64,000 nucleotides of DNA from Burkholderia gladioli (lineage in GTDB: Bacteria; Pseudomonadota; Gammaproteobacteria; Burkholderiales; Burkholderiaceae): positions 3,100,001 to 3,164,000 of the forward strand of contig NZ_CP009322.1 of the NCBI RefSeq assembly GCF_000959725.1. The letters are read 5' to 3'. The position numbers and the translations under genes are program-made. The notes beneath the pieces were generated by a model. That model did no database searches, had not been told where the DNA came from, and saw only the letters and a list, made by a program, of their open reading frames with translations. This document shows positions 27,083 through 35,351 of the stretch, in pieces. The stretch's first letter is position 1; the number at the start of each line of letters is the position of its first letter.

Positions 27083-29449
27083 TCAATCCCGCAGCTTCAA
27101 GCGGAACGCGACCACGCCCGGCTCCTCGCCCGCGCTCACCGCGAAGCCCGAGGCACGCGCCAGGCCGATCATCGCGCCGTTCTCGCGCAAGGCCTCGCCG
27201 ATCAGCCAGTGCGTGCCGCGCGAGCGCGCGTAGTCGATGATCTGCCCCATCAGCAGCCGCCCCAGCCCGCTGCCCTTCTGGTCAGGACGGATCGCGATCG
27301 CGAACTCGGCGGTTTCGTTGTCCGGATCGGCCACCGCGCGCACCACGCCCAGCGTCTGCCGCTGCCCGTCGTCATCGTCGGCGGTGGCGATCAGCGCCAT
27401 CTCGCGGTCGTAGTCGATCTGCGTCATGCGCGCGACCTGCGAGTGATCGAAGCTGCGGATCGAGCCGAAGAAGCGCATGCGCAGATCGTCGGGCGTCATC
27501 GCGCCGAGCAGCGCCGTGTGCGCGGCCTCGTCCTCGGGGCGGATCGGCCGCACCGTCATGGTCCGGCCGCGCCATTCGAGCTGCTGCTCCAGGCGGCGCG
27601 GATACGGCATGATCGCGAGCCGTCCGCGCCCCGCCGCGAAACGCAGCCGCGCGTCGCGGATCGTCACGTGCCGGGGCAGCACCCGCAGCACCAGCGACAG
27701 GGCCACCAGCTCGCGCACCTCGCAGACCGCCTGCGACAGCGCCATCAGCGCCTCGAGCAGCGGCTCGGGCTCGGCGCGGCGCGAATAGGGCGAGCGGCGC
27801 ACCACGGCGCGCGCCAGCACCGTGTTGAAAGGCGGCAGCCCATAGACCACCAGCGGCGCCGACACGCCGTCCGCCGCCGGCACCGAGTAACGGAATACCG
27901 GGCCGAAGTTCTGGTCGTCATGCATCTCGACCGTGACCTCGACGATGATGTCGCGCGCATCCGCGTCGGTCTGCACGCCCTGCAGCCCGAAATGCGCGAG
28001 CCAGGCGGCGGCCTGCGCGCCGTCGAGTTCGGCCGGGCCCCGCGCGAGCGCAGCGCGCGCTGCCTCCTGCGCTTGCACCACCGAGGGCGGCGGCTCGGGC
28101 GGCGAACCTTCGGGCGTCTGCATCAGCAGCTCGCGGCCAAGCCGGTAGTCGACCAGCCGCGCGTAGGCGCGCGCCAGGCGCTGCGGCGTGGTGTGCACGG
28201 GGATGCCGTGCGCGTGCAGCGCATCGCGCGTGGCCGCGTCGACGCCGCCGAAGAAGCAGGCGACGATGCCGCGCGAGGCGCTTCGCTGCGCCTCGATCAA
28301 CTCGCGCGCCACGGCCTCGACGGGCGCGTTGTGCGAGGTGGCATGCACCACGAACAGCGTGCCCGCCGCGCCGTGCGCGCCGAGCGCTCGCACCGCGGCA
28401 CCGAACGCCTCGGGCCGCGCGTCGTCACCGAGCAGCAGGGGGTTGCCCGCCTCGATGCCGCGCGGCAGCGGCAGCACCGCGGCCAGCGCCTCGGTGGCCG
28501 CGGCCGGCCACGGCGCCAAGCGCAGATCGCCAGCCGCGCCGAGCGCGTCGACGGCGAGCTTCGCCACGCCGGCATCGCTGGTGATCACGGTGGCTGCATT
28601 GCTGTTCGCGATGCGGCCGACACCGAGCGTCTCGACCTCGTCGAGCAGGTCGTCGAGCGCCTCGACGCGCACCATGCCAGCCCGCTGGAAGGCGGCCGTG
28701 TAGAGCGCGTCGCCCGGATCGGCGCGCCCGGTGCGCAGCGCCAGCACCGGCTTGTTGCGCGCCGCCGCCCGCGCCGCCGACATGAACTTGCGCGCCGATT
28801 TCACGCTGTCGAGTTCGAGCAGGATCGCGCGCGTGCCGGGATCGCTGGCCAGGTAGTCGAGCACGTCGCCCGCGTCGACGTCGGCCTCGTCGCCGAGCGC
28901 CACCGCGTGCGAGAAGCCGAGGCCGCGCGCGTGCGCCCAGCCGAGCGCGGCATTGGTGAGCGCGTTCGATTGCGAGACCCAGGCCACGCCGCCGGCATTC
29001 ACGCGATAGGCCGGTGCGCCGAAATGCGCGTTCAGGTGCGGCGTGATCACGCCGAGGCTGCCGGGACCGACCACGCGCAGCAGGTGCGGCCGGGCCGCCT
29101 CCAGCGCGCGCTCGACCGAGGCGCGCTCGGCGGCCGTGCGTGCCTCGCCGACCAGGATCACGCCGCGCGCGCCCCGCGCGCCGAGCTGCTTGACGATGCC
29201 GGGCCAGGTGGCCGGCGGCGTGCAGACGATCGCCAGCGAAGGCGCCTCGGGCAGTTGCGAGACGCGCGCGAACACGCGTTGCCCATTCAGTTCGTCGTAC
29301 TTGGGATTGACGGGCCAGGCGGGGCCGGCGAAGCCGCCGTCGAGCACGCGGCCCCAGACGATCGCGCCGATGCTGCCGGCGCGGCGGGACGCGCCCACCA
29401 CCGCGACGGACTTCGGTCGAAACAAGGCATCGAGATTGCGGACGGTCAC
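27083..29449 (-). CDS. Pat-like GNAT protein acetyltransferase with reduced ATP-grasp part
   Basis: A 788-residue protein of the Pat/YfiQ type: an N-terminal CoA-binding and succinyl-CoA-ligase-like region (about 5-460; SVAVVGASRRAGSIG, VGPGSLGVITP, VSQSNALTNAAL) and a C-terminal GNAT domain (about 630-788) with the acetyl-CoA loop QKGSGLG (724-730). Pat enzymes acetylate lysines, for instance of acyl-CoA synthetases, and silence them. Compared with enterobacterial Pat (about 886 residues), the ATP-grasp-like middle part is much shorter. LAHFGLQGVQTDADA runs almost directly into EMHDDQNFGPVF, without the usual VALK...SPDI.HK.. block. The start at 29449 agrees with family N-termini. Confidence 0.85.
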   Translation of the reverse strand: MTVRNLDALFRPKSVAVVGASRRAGSIGAIVWGRVLDGGFAGPAWPVNPKYDELNGQRVFARVSQLPEAPSLAIVCTPPATWPGIVKQLGARGARGVILVGEARTAAERASVERALEAARPHLLRVVGPGSLGVITPHLNAHFGAPAYRVNAGGVAWVSQSNALTNAALGWAHARGLGFSHAVALGDEADVDAGDVLDYLASDPGTRAILLELDSVKSARKFMSAARAAARNKPVLALRTGRADPGDALYTAAFQRAGMVRVEALDDLLDEVETLGVGRIANSNAATVITSDAGVAKLAVDALGAAGDLRLAPWPAAATEALAAVLPLPRGIEAGNPLLLGDDARPEAFGAAVRALGAHGAAGTLFVVHATSHNAPVEAVARELIEAQRSASRGIVACFFGGVDAATRDALHAHGIPVHTTPQRLARAYARLVDYRLGRELLMQTPEGSPPEPPPSVVQAQEAARAALARGPAELDGAQAAAWLAHFGLQGVQTDADARDIIVEVTVEMHDDQNFGPVFRYSVPAADGVSAPLVVYGLPPFNTVLARAVVRRSPYSRRAEPEPLLEALMALSQAVCEVRELVALSLVLRVLPRHVTIRDARLRFAAGRGRLAIMPYPRRLEQQLEWRGRTMTVRPIRPEDEAAHTALLGAMTPDDLRMRFFGSIRSFDHSQVARMTQIDYDREMALIATADDDDGQRQTLGVVRAVADPDNETAEFAIAIRPDQKGSGLGRLLMGQIIDYARSRGTHWLIGEALRENGAMIGLARASGFAVSAGEEPGVVAFRLKLRD

Positions 29450-29628
29450 GGCGTCTCCTCAAGGCATGCCGCGTATGACGCGACGGTGAGCCGTAGCATA
29501 GGGGAAGGCCGGGGGCCTGCCTATAGCTCGGACGCCGGCCGGCGCGGCCCCTTGCGAGCCGGATCGAGGCCGCGCCGGGCGGGCCGCCGCGCGCCTTGCC
29601 TGATGCCTTGCCGGGCTCGCGCTCGCAA

Positions 29629-29694
29629 AGGTGAGGTTTTTCGGGAGCGAAGGTGAGACGGTTCGGGAGCGAGGGTGAGGAGATCCGGGAGCGG
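29629..29694 (+). repeat. Three tandem 22-bp repeat units
   Basis: Units at 29629, 29651 and 29673 follow RGGTGAG-N6-CGGGAGCGR with variable centres (GTTTTT, ACGGTT, GAGATC). They lie about 180-245 bp upstream of the Pat-like gene in the 532-bp gap to the H-NS gene. The remaining part of that gap is AT-rich after 29790 and holds no gene. Confidence 0.85.
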
Positions 29695-29906
29695 CCGCCA
29701 TTCGCATGCCGATCGGCCATCCCGGCACCGCGAAACCGCGTTCGGCGCGACGACCGAATTGCCCCGGACTTGCCTGAGCCAAAACGCGAATTCGCTTCGA
29801 ATTAAGGCCAAAGCCCTTATTTACCAGGGTATTTCACGGGGATTCAAGTTCAGGCGCCACTGGGAAACATAATTAGCAAAATGTTCCACACTCGCGCATT
29901 TTCCCC

Positions 29907-29949
29907 AAAACAAAACGGTGCGAACGACACGCAGTCGATTCGCACCGTT
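29907..29949 (-). terminator. Intrinsic terminator of the H-NS gene
   Basis: AACGGTGCGAA (29914-29924) pairs with TTCGCACCGTT (29939-29949), and an inner CGAC/GTCG extends the stem. On the minus strand TTTTGTTTT follows. It is 33 bp after the H-NS stop codon. Confidence 0.85.
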
Positions 29950-29963
29950 GCAGAAGGCGCCAA

Positions 29964-29985
29964 AGGTGAGACTTTCCGGGATCAG
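29964..29985 (+). repeat. Degenerate 22-bp repeat unit
   Basis: AGGTGAG-ACTTTC-CGGGA matches the family in the left half and the first five bases of the right half. It overlaps the last codons of the H-NS gene. Confidence 0.55.
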
Positions 29986-30272
29986 TCCTTGATCAGGAAA
30001 CGGTTGCGATTCTTGCCCAGCCAGGCCGGGGCGCGGCCGCGGCCGCTCCAGGTCTCGCCCGTCTTCGGATTCAGGTATTTCGGCGGCAGCGGCTTTTTCG
30101 GTTTCGCGGCGACGCCGACGCTGCGGAAACCGAGCTCTTCGGGCGTGATGTCGTATTCCGCGATTTTCGCCTTGATATCGGCAATCGCGTCGGTGATGGC
30201 CTTTTCGCGCTCCTTGTCGATTTTCTGCTGCAGCTTCTCGAGCTGGGCCGTCAGTTGCCTATAGGTCGCCAT
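29982..30272 (-). CDS. H-NS-family nucleoid-associated protein
   Basis: A 96-residue H-NS homologue of the short Burkholderia type. The N-terminal coiled-coil dimerisation region is at about residues 1-45 (LTAQLEKLQQKIDKEREKA). A basic linker with KPKKPLPPKY leads to the DNA-binding domain YLNPKTGETWSGRGRAPAWL, whose GRGRAP loop inserts in the AT-rich minor groove. It silences AT-rich, often acquired DNA. The gene has its own terminator and a -10-like TATACT (minus strand) upstream. AGGAG lies 12 bases before the ATG, a longer spacing than usual. Confidence 0.95.
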   Translation of the reverse strand: MATYRQLTAQLEKLQQKIDKEREKAITDAIADIKAKIAEYDITPEELGFRSVGVAAKPKKPLPPKYLNPKTGETWSGRGRAPAWLGKNRNRFLIKD

Positions 30273-30304
30273 ATCGAATCCGACTCCTGAATGGTTATTT
30301 GGAC

Positions 30305-30310
30305 AGTATA
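30305..30310 (-). promoter_or_regulatory. -10 element for the H-NS gene
   Basis: TATACT on the minus strand, 33 bp before the start codon, is the best -10 in the gap. A -35 at the proper distance is weak (TGAACC, 17 bp away). Confidence 0.4.
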
Positions 30311-30374
30311 GAAATCAATTCAAGCGGGGTTCATTTTTTTTCGCGCGCCGCGCTCGTCCCGCAAACGACTCCGC

Positions 30375-30662
30375 TCAATTGGCGGGATTCGAGCGGCAGG
30401 CGAACAGCAGGCTGCGGGTGCCGTTGTTGACCGATTGCTGGATCGTGTCGAACTCGCCGCCGCAAATGCCGCGCGCATTCTGGAAGCAGGTATCCCAGGG
30501 GCCGCCTTCCGGACATTGCACCTGGGTGGTGGCGCGTCCATCCGGCGTAAACAACGGCGCGCCGCCACCGCATCCGGCGAGGCTCGCGAACAGGGCAATC
30601 GTCAATGCCAGTCGGACGGCAGGCTTGCGCGACGAACGCGCTTTCGCCAGTCGATATGTCAT
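30375..30662 (-). CDS. Small putative lipoprotein
   Basis: A 95-residue protein with a basic start, a hydrophobic helix and the lipobox LAGC (Cys about 31), hence predicted to be lipidated and anchored to a membrane. The mature part of about 64 residues has four further cysteines (VQCPEGGPWDTCFQ, GICGGEF, LFACRS) that could form two disulfides in the periplasm. I recognise no functional family. It is upstream of the H-NS gene on the same strand (102 bp gap) but probably transcribed separately. Confidence 0.75.
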   Translation of the reverse strand: MTYRLAKARSSRKPAVRLALTIALFASLAGCGGGAPLFTPDGRATTQVQCPEGGPWDTCFQNARGICGGEFDTIQQSVNNGTRSLLFACRSNPAN

Positions 30663-31296
30663 GGAGGGTTCCGGTCTGTATGCTTTTGGGACGACGCGAG
30701 TATGCCATGCCGCCCCGCTCGAAAGTCAATTCGAGTCGCGATAAAAACCGGCTTCGCCCGCTATACGGGAAATAGCCGGCCGGGTCGCGACATCACGAGG
30801 CGACGGCCATGCGCCGTCCACCCTTTCGGGATTGTTTCAGTCTCGATTCGACTCTGACCCACGCGTGCCGCCCGGGTTCAATCGGCGCTGGCCGGCGCGC
30901 CGCCGGCGACGGCGCGAGTCGCACCGGCCTTCGGTTCGCCGTCCCTCGCATCGCGGCTCGGCCGGCGAGCCCCGCCGCCGCTGGCGGCAGGGCGGAAGCT
31001 CGCGCGCGTCGCGCCAACTCGCGCATTCGGCAGTTCAACGAAGTATTCATATCGATATGTCCACCGACATTGCCGGGATGCTGCACTGCGATTGATTAAT
31101 TTTCAATCGTAATTGTGTAGAAAATCTTATTCGTCTGACATACAGGTCCGTATCGGATTGTTATCGAAGCGTCAATAACACGCGGATATGACACATGCGG
31201 CGCAAGGAATGCCGGCAATGAGGAATATTCCGTAATCAGGATTGTCGCGCGCATCATTTCGCCTTATCGATAGCCGACGCGCCGCCGAGTCGATCT
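30663..31296. other. Gene-free region with small palindromes
   Basis: 634 bp without a credible gene. The second half (about 31030-31260) is AT-rich. It holds CATATCGATATG (31048-31059) and CGATTGA-N7-TCAATCG (31089-31109). It could be an H-NS-bound island or house an unrecognised transcript; no terminator-like T-run was seen. Confidence 0.4.
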
Positions 31297-32844
31297 TCAG
31301 GCGTCGAGGCCGAGCGCGGCGATCTTCTTGTAGAGCGTCGCGCGGCCGATGCCGATCCGCGCGGCCGCCTCGGCGACGCGGCCGCCGCTGGCCGCCAGCG
31401 CCTCGCTCAAAAAGCGGCGCTCCCAGTCGGCGAAGGCCGCTGCATAGGAAACCGTTGCCGGCGCAACCATCGCGCTCGGCGCCCGATCGGCCAGGGCGGC
31501 ATCCCCCGCATCAGATTCGCCGGCGTCGAGCGCGAAGGCACGCGCCTCGCGCATCCCGCCCGGCTCCTCCGGCAAACCGCCGCTCGCCGGCCCCGTCGCG
31601 CCAGCCGGCAGGGCGATGCCGACGAAGGGTGCCAGCACGCGCGCGTCGATCACCGCGCTGTCCGACAACATCAGCGCCCGCTCCAGCGTGTTGCGCAACT
31701 CGCGCACGTTGCCGGGCCAGGCATGCGCGGCGAGCAGGCGCAGCGCGTCGGCGGCCAGCGTGCAGTGCGCGGCATGGCCGTGTTGCGCGGCCAGCTCCTC
31801 GAGCATGGTGTAGACCAGCGCCTCGATATCGGAGGCGCGCTCGCGCAGCGGCGGCAGGTTCAGTGTGAGGACGTTCAGCCGGTAATAGAGATCGGCGCGG
31901 AAGCGCCCGGCGGCGACCAGCGCCGGCAGGTCGGCCGAGGTCGCCGCGATGATGCGCACGTCGGCGCGCACGATGCGGTTCGAGCCGACCGGCTCGAACT
32001 CCTTGTCCTGCAGCACGCGCAACAGCTTGCCCTGCAACGGCAGCGGCATGTCGCCGATCTCGTCGAGCAGCAGCGAGCCGCCGTCGGCCAGCTCGAACTT
32101 GCCGACCCGCCCCTTGCGATCCGCGCCGGTGTAGGCCCCCGGCGCGGCGCCGAAGAACTCGGTTTCCAGCAGCGCGTCGGGGATCGCGGCCACGTTGACG
32201 GTGACCAGCGGCCGGGCCGCGCGCGCCGAGGCGGCATGGATCGCGTGCGCGAGCAGCTCCTTGCCGGTACCGGTTTCGCCGAGCAGCAGCACCGGCGCGT
32301 CGACCAGCGCCGCGCGCCGCGCCTGGCGCTTGGTTTCCAGGCTGGCCGCGCTGGTGCCGACGAAGCTCGCGAAGGTGTACTTGGGGCGGCGCGCCTGCGC
32401 CAGCGAGCGCTGCGCGGCCAGCAGGTCCTGTTGCACCTGCATGTAGCGCGCGAACAGCGGCGTCAGCGTCTTCAGCTCGTCGAACAGCGCGAAGCCGATC
32501 GCGCCGACCGTCTCGCCGGCCTCGTCGACCAGCGGCAGGCGCGTGACCACCAGCGGTTCGCGGCCGGTCTCCATGATGTCGAGCAGGATCGGCCGCCCGG
32601 TGGCGACCACCTCGCGCATCAGGCTGTGCGGGATCACCGCCTCGCAGTCCAGCCCGATCGCCGTCCTCGGATCGGCGAAACCGAAACGCGCGGCATAACG
32701 CGAATTGATCCAGACCACGCGCGCGTCGCGATCGACGATCAGGGTGCCGGCGCTCGAATGCTCGAAGGTGCGGAACAGCGATTCGGCCGCGCGCGTGAGC
32801 ACGTCGCCGTAACCCGCCGGCAGGTTCGACCAGTCGTTCATCAT
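31297..32844 (-). CDS. Sigma-54-dependent PAS/Fis regulator (HbcR-like)
   Basis: A 515-residue enhancer-binding protein with an N-terminal PAS domain (about 20-130), a AAA+ domain with Walker A GETGTGKE (189-196) and a C-terminal Fis HTH (about 475-512, [21 protein letters not shown]). The sigma-54 loop is GAYTGA (236-241), the common functional Phe-to-Tyr variant. It is divergent from a GntP permease that carries a sigma-54 promoter and three enhancer-like repeats. The pair resembles the Pseudomonas hbcR/permease arrangement for 3-hydroxybutyrate use, though no bdhA is adjacent here. The start may be 32841. The linker (about 420-470) is long and Ala/Gly-rich. Confidence 0.88.
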   Translation of the reverse strand: MMNDWSNLPAGYGDVLTRAAESLFRTFEHSSAGTLIVDRDARVVWINSRYAARFGFADPRTAIGLDCEAVIPHSLMREVVATGRPILLDIMETGREPLVVTRLPLVDEAGETVGAIGFALFDELKTLTPLFARYMQVQQDLLAAQRSLAQARRPKYTFASFVGTSAASLETKRQARRAALVDAPVLLLGETGTGKELLAHAIHAASARAARPLVTVNVAAIPDALLETEFFGAAPGAYTGADRKGRVGKFELADGGSLLLDEIGDMPLPLQGKLLRVLQDKEFEPVGSNRIVRADVRIIAATSADLPALVAAGRFRADLYYRLNVLTLNLPPLRERASDIEALVYTMLEELAAQHGHAAHCTLAADALRLLAAHAWPGNVRELRNTLERALMLSDSAVIDARVLAPFVGIALPAGATGPASGGLPEEPGGMREARAFALDAGESDAGDAALADRAPSAMVAPATVSYAAAFADWERRFLSEALAASGGRVAEAAARIGIGRATLYKKIAALGLDA

Positions 32845-32884
32845 GGTGTCGTCGTCTCCGATTTATCTTCGGATAATTAAGCAT

Positions 32885-32923
32885 CGTCTCCAAATCGAGA
32901 CGGATTGTCTCACCAAAGAGATG
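32885..32923. promoter_or_regulatory. Enhancer pair: CGTCTC-N6-GAGACG repeats
   Basis: Site A (32885-32902) is the perfect CGTCTC-CAAATC-GAGACG. Site B (32906-32923) is TGTCTC-ACCAAA-GAGATG. Their centres are 21 bp apart, and they lie about 190-227 bp upstream of the permease transcript start and close to the regulator's own start. Confidence 0.7.
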
Positions 32924-32994
32924 CCCGCCAATAAAGGCCCGGCGGGCTTTTCCTCGGGTTTTGTCGGAATCGGGCGACAGGTCAACCGGCATTT

Positions 32995-33012
32995 CGTCTC
33001 GAAACCGGGACG
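32995..33012. promoter_or_regulatory. Third enhancer-like repeat
   Basis: CGTCTC-GAAACC-GGGACG has the same arms and spacing as the pair at 32885-32923 with one mismatch. It is about 100-117 bp upstream of the predicted permease transcript start, a usual position for sigma-54 activation. Confidence 0.65.
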
Positions 33013-33085
33013 GCTTGAGTAGAATCGATCGGCGGCGGCCGGCCAAGCTGGCGCCAGCCTGCCGGCGCCCAGTCGGCAAGGGCAC

Positions 33086-33101
33086 TGGCACGGAAACTGC
33101 A
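33086..33101 (+). promoter_or_regulatory. Sigma-54 (-24/-12) promoter of the GntP permease
   Basis: TGGCACGGAAACTGCA matches TGGCACG-N4-TTGC with one change (CTGC) and the correct GG-GC spacing. The transcript would start near 33112, leaving a leader of about 58 nt. Confidence 0.88.
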
Positions 33102-33169
33102 CCACTGCGGCGCCCCACGCACGGGCAACCGCATCGACAGAATCAGAATCAAACAATCAGGAGACTCAC

Positions 33170-34573
33170 TTGTCCTTCATCATCGTCCTCGCCGCCCTGG
33201 CGTTCCTGATGTTCGCCGCCTATCGCGGCTACAGCGTGATCCTGTTCGCGCCCGTCGCCGCCCTCGGCGCCGTGCTGCTGACCGATCCCGCCGCCGTCGC
33301 CCCCGTCTTCTCCGGCATCTTCATGGACAAGATGGTCGGCTTCGTCAAACTCTATTTCCCGGTGTTCCTGCTCGGCGCCGTGTTCGGCAAGGTGATCGAG
33401 CTGTCGGGCTTCTCGGAGGCGATCGTCGCCGCCGCGATCCGCTACATCGGCCGCTCGCGCGCCAATGCGGTGATCGTCGCGGTCTGCGCGCTGCTCACCT
33501 ATGGCGGCGTCTCGCTGTTCGTGGTGGTGTTCGCCGTCTACCCGTTCGCGGCCGAACTGTATCGCCAGAGCAATATCCCGAAGCGGCTGATGCCCGGCGC
33601 GATCGCGCTCGGCGCCTTCTCGTTCACGATGGATTCGCTGCCGGGCACGCCGCAGATCCAGAACATCATCCCGACCACCTTCTTCAAGACCACCGCCTGG
33701 GCCGCGCCGGCGCTCGGCACGATCGGCTCGGTGTTCATCATCATCGTCGGCCTGAGCTACCTGGAATGGCGCCGCCGCTCGGCGATGGCCAAGGGCGAGG
33801 GCTACGGCACCTCGCTGGTCAACGAGCCGGAGCGCGTCGAGACCAGCTCGCTGCCCAACCCGGTGCTGGCGATCGCGCCGCTGGTGCTGGTCGGCGTGGC
33901 GAACTTCGCGCTCACCAAGTGGATTCCGCAATGGTATGGCGACGCCAGCTACACGGTGCCGCCCGAGGTGCTGCCCGGCCTGCACGCGCCGATCGCCACG
34001 CCGATCAAGTCGCTGGTGGCGATCTGGTCGGTGGAGGCCGCGCTGCTGCTCGGCATCCTGCTGGTGGTGGTCACCGCCTTCAAGCGCGTCAGCGCGAAGT
34101 TCGCGAGCGGCACCAAGGTGGCGGTCGGCGGCGCCCTGCTGGCGGCCATGAACACCGCCTCCGAATACGGCTTCGGCGGCGTGATCGCGGCGCTGCCCGG
34201 CTTCCTGGTGGTGAGCGACGCGCTCAAGAGCATCCCGAATCCGCTGGTCAACGCGGCCGTGTCGGTCAGCTCGCTGGCGGGCATCACCGGCTCCGCCTCG
34301 GGCGGCATGAGCATCGCGCTGGCGGCCATGTCGGACCTGTTCATCAAGGGCGCGCAAGCCGCGCAGATCCCGATGGAAGTGCTGCATCGCGTGGTGGCGA
34401 TGGCCAGCGGCGGCATGGATACGCTGCCGCACAACGGCGCGGTGATCACGCTGCTGGCGGTCACCGGCCTGACGCACCGCGAGTCGTATCGCGACATCTT
34501 CGCCGTCACGGTGATCAAGACGCTCGCGGTGTTCTTCGTGATCGGCGTCTACTACGCCACCGGGCTGGTCTGA
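33170..34573 (+). CDS. GntP-family permease
   Basis: A 467-residue inner-membrane transporter with about 12-14 hydrophobic segments, typical of GntP/citrate-type H+ symporters for gluconate-like or hydroxy acids. GNT-family features include YFPVFLLGAVFGKVIELSG, SFTMDSLPGTPQIQN, NTASEYGFGGVIAALPG and SGGMDTLPHNGAVITLL. It starts with TTG; AGGAG lies six bases upstream and no better ATG exists. The sigma-54 promoter and the divergent HbcR-like activator suggest induction by a short hydroxy acid such as 3-hydroxybutyrate (inference). Confidence 0.9.
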   Translation: MSFIIVLAALAFLMFAAYRGYSVILFAPVAALGAVLLTDPAAVAPVFSGIFMDKMVGFVKLYFPVFLLGAVFGKVIELSGFSEAIVAAAIRYIGRSRANAVIVAVCALLTYGGVSLFVVVFAVYPFAAELYRQSNIPKRLMPGAIALGAFSFTMDSLPGTPQIQNIIPTTFFKTTAWAAPALGTIGSVFIIIVGLSYLEWRRRSAMAKGEGYGTSLVNEPERVETSSLPNPVLAIAPLVLVGVANFALTKWIPQWYGDASYTVPPEVLPGLHAPIATPIKSLVAIWSVEAALLLGILLVVVTAFKRVSAKFASGTKVAVGGALLAAMNTASEYGFGGVIAALPGFLVVSDALKSIPNPLVNAAVSVSSLAGITGSASGGMSIALAAMSDLFIKGAQAAQIPMEVLHRVVAMASGGMDTLPHNGAVITLLAVTGLTHRESYRDIFAVTVIKTLAVFFVIGVYYATGLV

Positions 34574-34902
34574 GCACGGCGCCGGCGCAAGCTCGGCGAC
34601 GATCGCCGCCGGGCAACATCCTGGTGCATTCGTCGCAAGGATGAGGGCCGCGAGCGCGGCCCGATCCCGCGCGGACCGCGCCTCGGGCAGCGCCGGATCC
34701 GCATCGATTTTCCGTCGCGCCGGCTCGCGCGCCGCGCCTCGTCGAAAGCGGCCCGTGTGAAGCCGATATGTCATACCAGCCGGCGCTTTCACGCCGTTGC
34801 ACGGCTTGAAATTCTGGTTGCGAATGGCCGGTTCGCGTTACACTGCGTTCAAGCAGTTCGCAGCACGACATCTTCCATTGACACGATACGAGGACCTGTT
34901 CG
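34574..34902. other. Intergenic region with one hairpin
   Basis: 329 bp between the permease and the next small gene. GGGCCGCG-AG-CGCGGCCC (34645-34662) is a stem without T-run that may end the permease transcript. TACACT near 34839 is a possible -10 for the next gene. Nothing else was seen. Confidence 0.4.
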
Positions 34903-35172
34903 ATGCGCACTACCGGTGCTTCCGGGGCGATGACCCTCCTGACCGAACTGGATTCGGCCGACGGCCGCGAGCTGCGCTCGCTGCGTCTCGAGGCCACCGA
35001 GGACGGTAAAAGCGTGCTGCTGATCGAGGTCGACGAGCGCAAGCCCGGCATCCATCGTGAAGTGCGTTACGAAATCACGCCGGCCGAACTGATCGCCGCG
35101 ATCCGTTCGCACGGCGCCGAGCTGCCCGGCGAATCCCACGGCGCGGGCAACTTCGCGCGCAGTCCCTCCTGA
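34903..35172 (+). CDS. Small conserved-looking hypothetical protein
   Basis: An 89-residue soluble acidic protein. The middle part (LLTELDSADGRELRSLRLEA, LLIEVDERKPGIHREVRYEITPAEL) looks like a small alpha/beta fold with a final helix. GAGGA lies before the ATG. I know no function. It is monocistronic, with a hairpin 48 bp downstream. Confidence 0.65.
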   Translation: MRTTGASGAMTLLTELDSADGRELRSLRLEATEDGKSVLLIEVDERKPGIHREVRYEITPAELIAAIRSHGAELPGESHGAGNFARSPS

Positions 35173-35220
35173 ATTCCCCCGGCTTTTCCCCCGCCCTTCC
35201 CCCGATTTCCCGCATCCAAC

Positions 35221-35250
35221 GGTGAGCAAGCGCCCCGCGCGCTGCTCACC
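35221..35250. terminator. Stem-loop after the small hypothetical gene
   Basis: GGTGAGCA pairs with TGCTCACC, and an inner GCGC/GCGC extends the stem past one bulged A; the loop is five bases. There is no T-run, so termination efficiency is uncertain. Confidence 0.45.
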
Positions 35251-35351
35251 GCTTCACGGCAGTCGAGAATTCGACTCTCCATTGACTTGAAAATGGTCGA
35301 TAATCGGCGCATCTAGTCAGCCCCATCCCTCGTCGCCGCGTCCCATTCGCC

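Noticed and set aside
29629..29694. The 22-bp tandem repeats as a CRISPR array
   Set aside because: Units abut without spacers, only three copies exist here, and no cas genes are in the window.
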